Below, in pieces: positions 61,033 to 64,000 of a stretch of 64,000 bases of DNA. The translations under genes and the position numbers were made by a program. The notes below the pieces were generated by a model. It was not told where the DNA came from and did no database searches. It saw only the letters and a program-made list of their open reading frames with translations. The stretch covers positions 1-64,000 of the forward strand of contig JAFGJR010000300.1 in the NCBI GenBank assembly GCA_016928975.1. The letters run 5' to 3'. This DNA comes from Sedimentisphaerales bacterium. GTDB lineage: Bacteria; Planctomycetota; Phycisphaerae; Sedimentisphaerales; SG8-4. Position 1 is the first letter of the stretch. Each line of letters starts with the position of its first letter.

Positions 61033-63369
61033 TCATTTGTACTGGCTGAGCCGGGTGGTGATTTGCTGGACCAGGGCGGCGTCATCTGTGGAGCGAGCCA
61101 GGTTGAGGGCTCTCTCGAGCGACGAGGCCGCCTTGTCTCGTTGCCCGATCTTGTCGTAGGTGCCCGCCAGGTTCAGCAGGGCGGGGATGCTGGACGGATC
61201 GACCTGTGTTGCCTTCGTGAGGTAGTAGATCGCTTGATCGTACTTCTTCTGGCGGGCGAGCATCGCACCGAGGTTGACGTACGCGTTGGTGTAGTCCGGC
61301 TTGATCTGGATCGCTTTGGACAGATGCTTGACGGCTTCATCGAGTTTCCCTTGATCAGCCGCGATGACGCCAAGGTTGTAGGGGAATCTGGCGTCATTTG
61401 GGTTGAGCTGGGCTGCCGTCGCGTAGTGGGTGACCGCCTCGTCGCGTCTCCCCAGATCGGCCAGCACCACAGCGAGGTTGAAGTGGGCGTCGGGATTGTC
61501 CGGCTTGAGTTGAACGACCTTCTCAAACTGCGTCGCTGCCTCCTGCGGCTTTTTCTGGAGGGCCATCGCCATACCGAGGTTGAACATCGCCTCAACGTTG
61601 TTGGGATCGAGTTTCAGCGCCTCGTTGGTGTGGATCAGGCCTTCGGCCATCTCACCCCGGCTGAACAGGACGTAGGCCAGATCGACGCGCGCCTTGGCGT
61701 TGTCGGGGTTCAGCGCGAGCGATTTCCTGTATGCCTGTTCCGCGCCGTCGGGATCATCCACCCGCAGGGAGACGACTCCGGCCCTGAAATAGGAGTAATC
61801 GTCCAGGAACTGCTCGTGGATCTTCGCGATCGCGGAGGGTTTGGCATTGACGAATTCGGGGATATTGGCGGCGCGGTCCGACGCCGTGAATCGGTCCAGC
61901 AGAACGGCGGGGCTGCTGTTCCCCTGCTCGTCGATGTGCGTGAGAAAGAGCTGCGTGTAGACGGAACTGGCCTTGGAAGAGAAGACCAGCCATCTTCCGT
62001 TGGGCGACCAGCTATGCCAGGAGTTCATCCGGCTGGTGTTGGCACGAAGTCTTCGCGGCTCGCCTCCGTCGGCCGGGATGATGTACAGCTTGCTGTCCGG
62101 CTGGAGCAGCATGTAGCTCTTCGCCTGGCAGAACACGATCCACCGCCCGTCGGGCGAGTAGCGAGCGAAGAAGTTGCTCATGCCGTTGCCGGAGGCCCCC
62201 CGGATCGGCTCCGGCGTGCCCCCCCTGCCGTCGTTGAAGGGGATTCTGTATAGGTCGTACAGAAAAGGCTTCCCGTCCCTGAGGAACTCGGAGCAGTCTT
62301 CCGGGCTCAGGAGCACTTTGTTCTCGCTGCCGGGGACCTTGAGCCGATAGGTCGTGGTCCGGGCGAATACGATGTACCTGCCGTCGGGACTCCAGGAAGG
62401 GTTACTCTGGACCAGCGTCGGGTCGTCTGCGCCCGGCAGGGTCTGGAACGTGCCGGTCTGCCTGTCATAGACGCATAGGATGCCCTTGATGGGGAAGAAG
62501 AGCTGCGAGAACGCCAGACCGGGCTTGGGCACGAAGACGGACTGGTCTTTGACCGTGCTCACCACGTACCGGCCGTCCGGCGAGACCTGCGAGAGCAGGC
62601 CGAACGTGGGCTCCCCGTCTTCGCGTCTGTAGTCGCTCCACGTGATGATCTCGCTCTTCGCCAGCGTTATCTCATCCCTGACCGGCGTGACGACATATGA
62701 GCCTTTGTCATTGGCGTAATCCACGTCCATTCCCAGAACCGCCGCATCGGCGGAGAATGAGTGACAGTTCCCGCAGACCGGCAGCTTCTCGAGCACGACC
62801 GGGGGCTGCTGCCCTGAGGAAATCGATCCGAATCGCCAACGAATCCGGGCGGGATCCTTGACCGCGTCGATGAAGGGCAGAATCACTTCCCTGTAGAAGA
62901 TCGGTGCGCCGACCTCGTCCCTGGAAGTCCGGATGCGGGTCTGGTTTGCCGAGAGGATTCTGCGCGACATGCCGCGATGGACACCCGCGATCGTGATCGT
63001 CGCCTCCTTCTGCAGAGATCGCTGTTTGATGGCTTCCCAGGTCGCATGGCCGGGGGTCCATCGCGGCTCGCGGGTCAGGAATCTCATAGGTTCCTGGCCA
63101 TCGGCAAACTCGATTGCCACCACATATGCGCCCGACCTGGTATTGAGCTCCATCCAGCGAAACGTGGGAGCGGCGATGTCGGGGGGAAACAGCGTCTCAT
63201 CCAAGGGATACTCAATGGTCAGTCTCTGGCGATTCATGGGTTCCCTGGATGCCGCCAGTACGGCCTCCACTTCGGGCCAGCTACGCTGCCACGCGACGAA
63301 TGTGATCGCAACGACGGCAATGCCCAGCAATGCCACGGGTGCGACCAGACGTATGGTTGTCTTGCTCAT
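61033..63369 (-). CDS. Membrane-anchored CxxCH / propeller / TPR protein
   Basis: 778 residues. N-terminal membrane anchor (LVAPVALLGIAVVAITFVAW), a sandwich-like domain (about 50-190), then C199-G-N-C202-H203, a c-type haem-binding motif. This is followed by TolB/PD40-like propeller repeats (YVVSTVKDQSVF, NPSWSPDGRYIVFARTT, ARYSPDGRWIVFCQAKS, SWSPNGRWLVFSSKA) and at about 545-778 at least six TPRs (EQAYRKSLALNPDNAKARVD, AATQFEKVVQLKPDNPDAHF). One haem site and a scaffold suggest a periplasmic redox-linked or assembly protein. Only one CxxCH is present, and the distal ligand cannot be identified. Confidence 0.75.
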   Translation of the reverse strand: MSKTTIRLVAPVALLGIAVVAITFVAWQRSWPEVEAVLAASREPMNRQRLTIEYPLDETLFPPDIAAPTFRWMELNTRSGAYVVAIEFADGQEPMRFLTREPRWTPGHATWEAIKQRSLQKEATITIAGVHRGMSRRILSANQTRIRTSRDEVGAPIFYREVILPFIDAVKDPARIRWRFGSISSGQQPPVVLEKLPVCGNCHSFSADAAVLGMDVDYANDKGSYVVTPVRDEITLAKSEIITWSDYRREDGEPTFGLLSQVSPDGRYVVSTVKDQSVFVPKPGLAFSQLFFPIKGILCVYDRQTGTFQTLPGADDPTLVQSNPSWSPDGRYIVFARTTTYRLKVPGSENKVLLSPEDCSEFLRDGKPFLYDLYRIPFNDGRGGTPEPIRGASGNGMSNFFARYSPDGRWIVFCQAKSYMLLQPDSKLYIIPADGGEPRRLRANTSRMNSWHSWSPNGRWLVFSSKASSVYTQLFLTHIDEQGNSSPAVLLDRFTASDRAANIPEFVNAKPSAIAKIHEQFLDDYSYFRAGVVSLRVDDPDGAEQAYRKSLALNPDNAKARVDLAYVLFSRGEMAEGLIHTNEALKLDPNNVEAMFNLGMAMALQKKPQEAATQFEKVVQLKPDNPDAHFNLAVVLADLGRRDEAVTHYATAAQLNPNDARFPYNLGVIAADQGKLDEAVKHLSKAIQIKPDYTNAYVNLGAMLARQKKYDQAIYYLTKATQVDPSSIPALLNLAGTYDKIGQRDKAASSLERALNLARSTDDAALVQQITTRLSQYK

Positions 63370-63942
63370 AGATGCCCCGAAGACAGGTAGTGCGAGTCAT
63401 CAGTATAGCCCGGTCGCACGCTGGTGACAAGCCGGCTACAGCTCACGAGCATTGTCATGAGGGTGGACGGAATTCGGGAGAATCTGGGAAAAATACGTAT
63501 TCTCCACAATCGTGCAGGCTGGGACCGATTCCCTATTGTGAAGCGGCTGGCGACTGGCGAGACCGGGAATTCATCAGGAACGACCGGATCGGAACGTCCG
63601 GTGCGACAGGCTCTCTGCGATGGAAGGGCCCGGATTGGATATACACTGCGGGCCCTTCCCCCGTCTTGGCCCACTTCGCTGGATGCCGCAGATGCATCCC
63701 CCTACGCGGGACGTCCGAGAACCTCCGTGTCTTTCGCTCGCAAGTCCCTATTTGCGCCTGTCGTGACGTGCTGGCGAGCCGAGTGCGAAAGTCGCCACAG
63801 GTAATAGCAGATTGTTTATGGGGCGACTGCCGAGAGTCTTCGGGAACCGATCTTTGGGGCTAAAGCGGCGTGGATGGCCTGTCGAATCCTATGCCAGGGT
63901 ATTACACCCTACAGCGACTGGGTCCTTTGGACGTGGAGACCT
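63370..63942. other. 573-bp region without a recognised gene
   Basis: Frames here look random. A hairpin at 63622-63659 (11-bp arms GGAAGGGCCCG / CGGGCCCTTCC) is the only clear structure. The divergent promoters of the flanking genes must lie here but were not identified. Confidence 0.5.
63622..63659. repeat. GGAAGGGCCCG hairpin
   Basis: Perfect 11-bp arms with a 16-base loop. It is followed by C-rich rather than T-rich sequence, so a terminator is unlikely. Confidence 0.6.
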
Positions 63943-64000
63943 ATGAGTCAAACCGAGCGACAAAGACGGCTGCGCCTGCTTATCAAGAGGCTCAACAAGG
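63943..64000 (+). CDS. Start of an unidentified gene, truncated by the right edge
   Basis: The ATG at 63943 has GGAG 5 nt upstream and opens MSQTERQRRLRLLIKRLNK, a basic, helical N-terminus. The frame is open to the edge. Nineteen residues are too few to assign a family. Confidence 0.55.
   Translation, partial: MSQTERQRRLRLLIKRLNK

Noticed and set aside
63424..63804. Plus-strand 126-codon frame near the right edge
   Set aside because: No ribosome site, and composition and sequence look random. It overlaps a perfect hairpin and shows no known motif.
1..64000. tRNA or rRNA genes
   Set aside because: No TTCRANNC-type T-loop with a flanking acceptor stem or rRNA core sequence was recognised. 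This was by eye, so a tRNA could be missed.

Overview
This high-GC bacterial window looks planctomycetal. Lines pointing that way are the ECF sigma / Ser-Thr kinase-TPR gene pair, three tandem pseudopilin-type secreted proteins, dockerin/LamG and beta-propeller exoproteins, many carbohydrate-active enzymes, a MoxR-DUF58-BatA-DUF4175-DUF4159 operon, and intergenic regions crowded with palindromic repeats. A Phycisphaerae/Sedimentisphaerales-like genome is my inference from gene style only; no 16S rRNA gene is present.

Layout. 1-3.7 kb is an accessory zone: a repeat-laden partial protein running off the left edge, a two-hairpin inverted-repeat element, pieces of REP-associated (RAYT/Y1) transposase genes with their ends, and an orphan Mrr-like restriction enzyme lying between those ends. 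3.7-6.9 kb is a deoxysugar unit: Na+/solute symporter, secreted tandem rhamnose-mutarotase-like lipoprotein, FucU. 7.4-10.2 kb holds three tandem pseudopilin paralogues. 10.7-12 kb carries a second copy of the inverted-repeat element directly abutting queA. 12.1-18.5 kb holds a secreted propeller/dockerin/LamG protein, the kinase/sigma pair and a DUF481-like outer-membrane protein. 18.6-24.2 kb is a beta-helix pectate-lyase-like exoenzyme followed by a complete ribose-type sugar ABC importer. 24.2-29 kb is a secreted lactonase-like propeller and a GH3 lipoprotein. 29.2-31.9 kb carries a small unknown protein, dCTP deaminase and nadB. 32.2-32.6 kb is RNase P RNA (rnpB). 32.7-34.7 kb is another symporter with two small membrane proteins. 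34.7-44.1 kb has a DegT/StrS aminotransferase, an exo-glucosaminidase-like GH2 and two large secreted glycosidase-like proteins. 44.4-46 kb has secreted unknowns, one frameshifted. 46.3-57.7 kb is one long minus-strand MoxR/BatA-type operon. 58-61 kb is a two-component pair (HTH-receiver, HDOD-histidine kinase). 61-63.4 kb is a membrane-anchored protein with a CxxCH motif, propeller and TPRs, and a truncated gene begins at the right edge.

How it fits together: most of the window serves extracellular polysaccharide breakdown and sugar uptake (pectin, hexosamine polymers, deoxy sugars), sensed through kinase/sigma and two-component systems, with housekeeping genes (queA, dcd, nadB, rnpB) interspersed. 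The most unusual content is the collection of at least six distinct palindromic repeat families. Three of them share an outer-inverted-repeat / two-inner-hairpin or similar REPIN-like design. Some sit in operon spacers, one forms the leader of queA, and others have been absorbed in frame into coding sequences. They co-occur with RAYT relics whose terminal inverted repeat includes the transposase stop codon.
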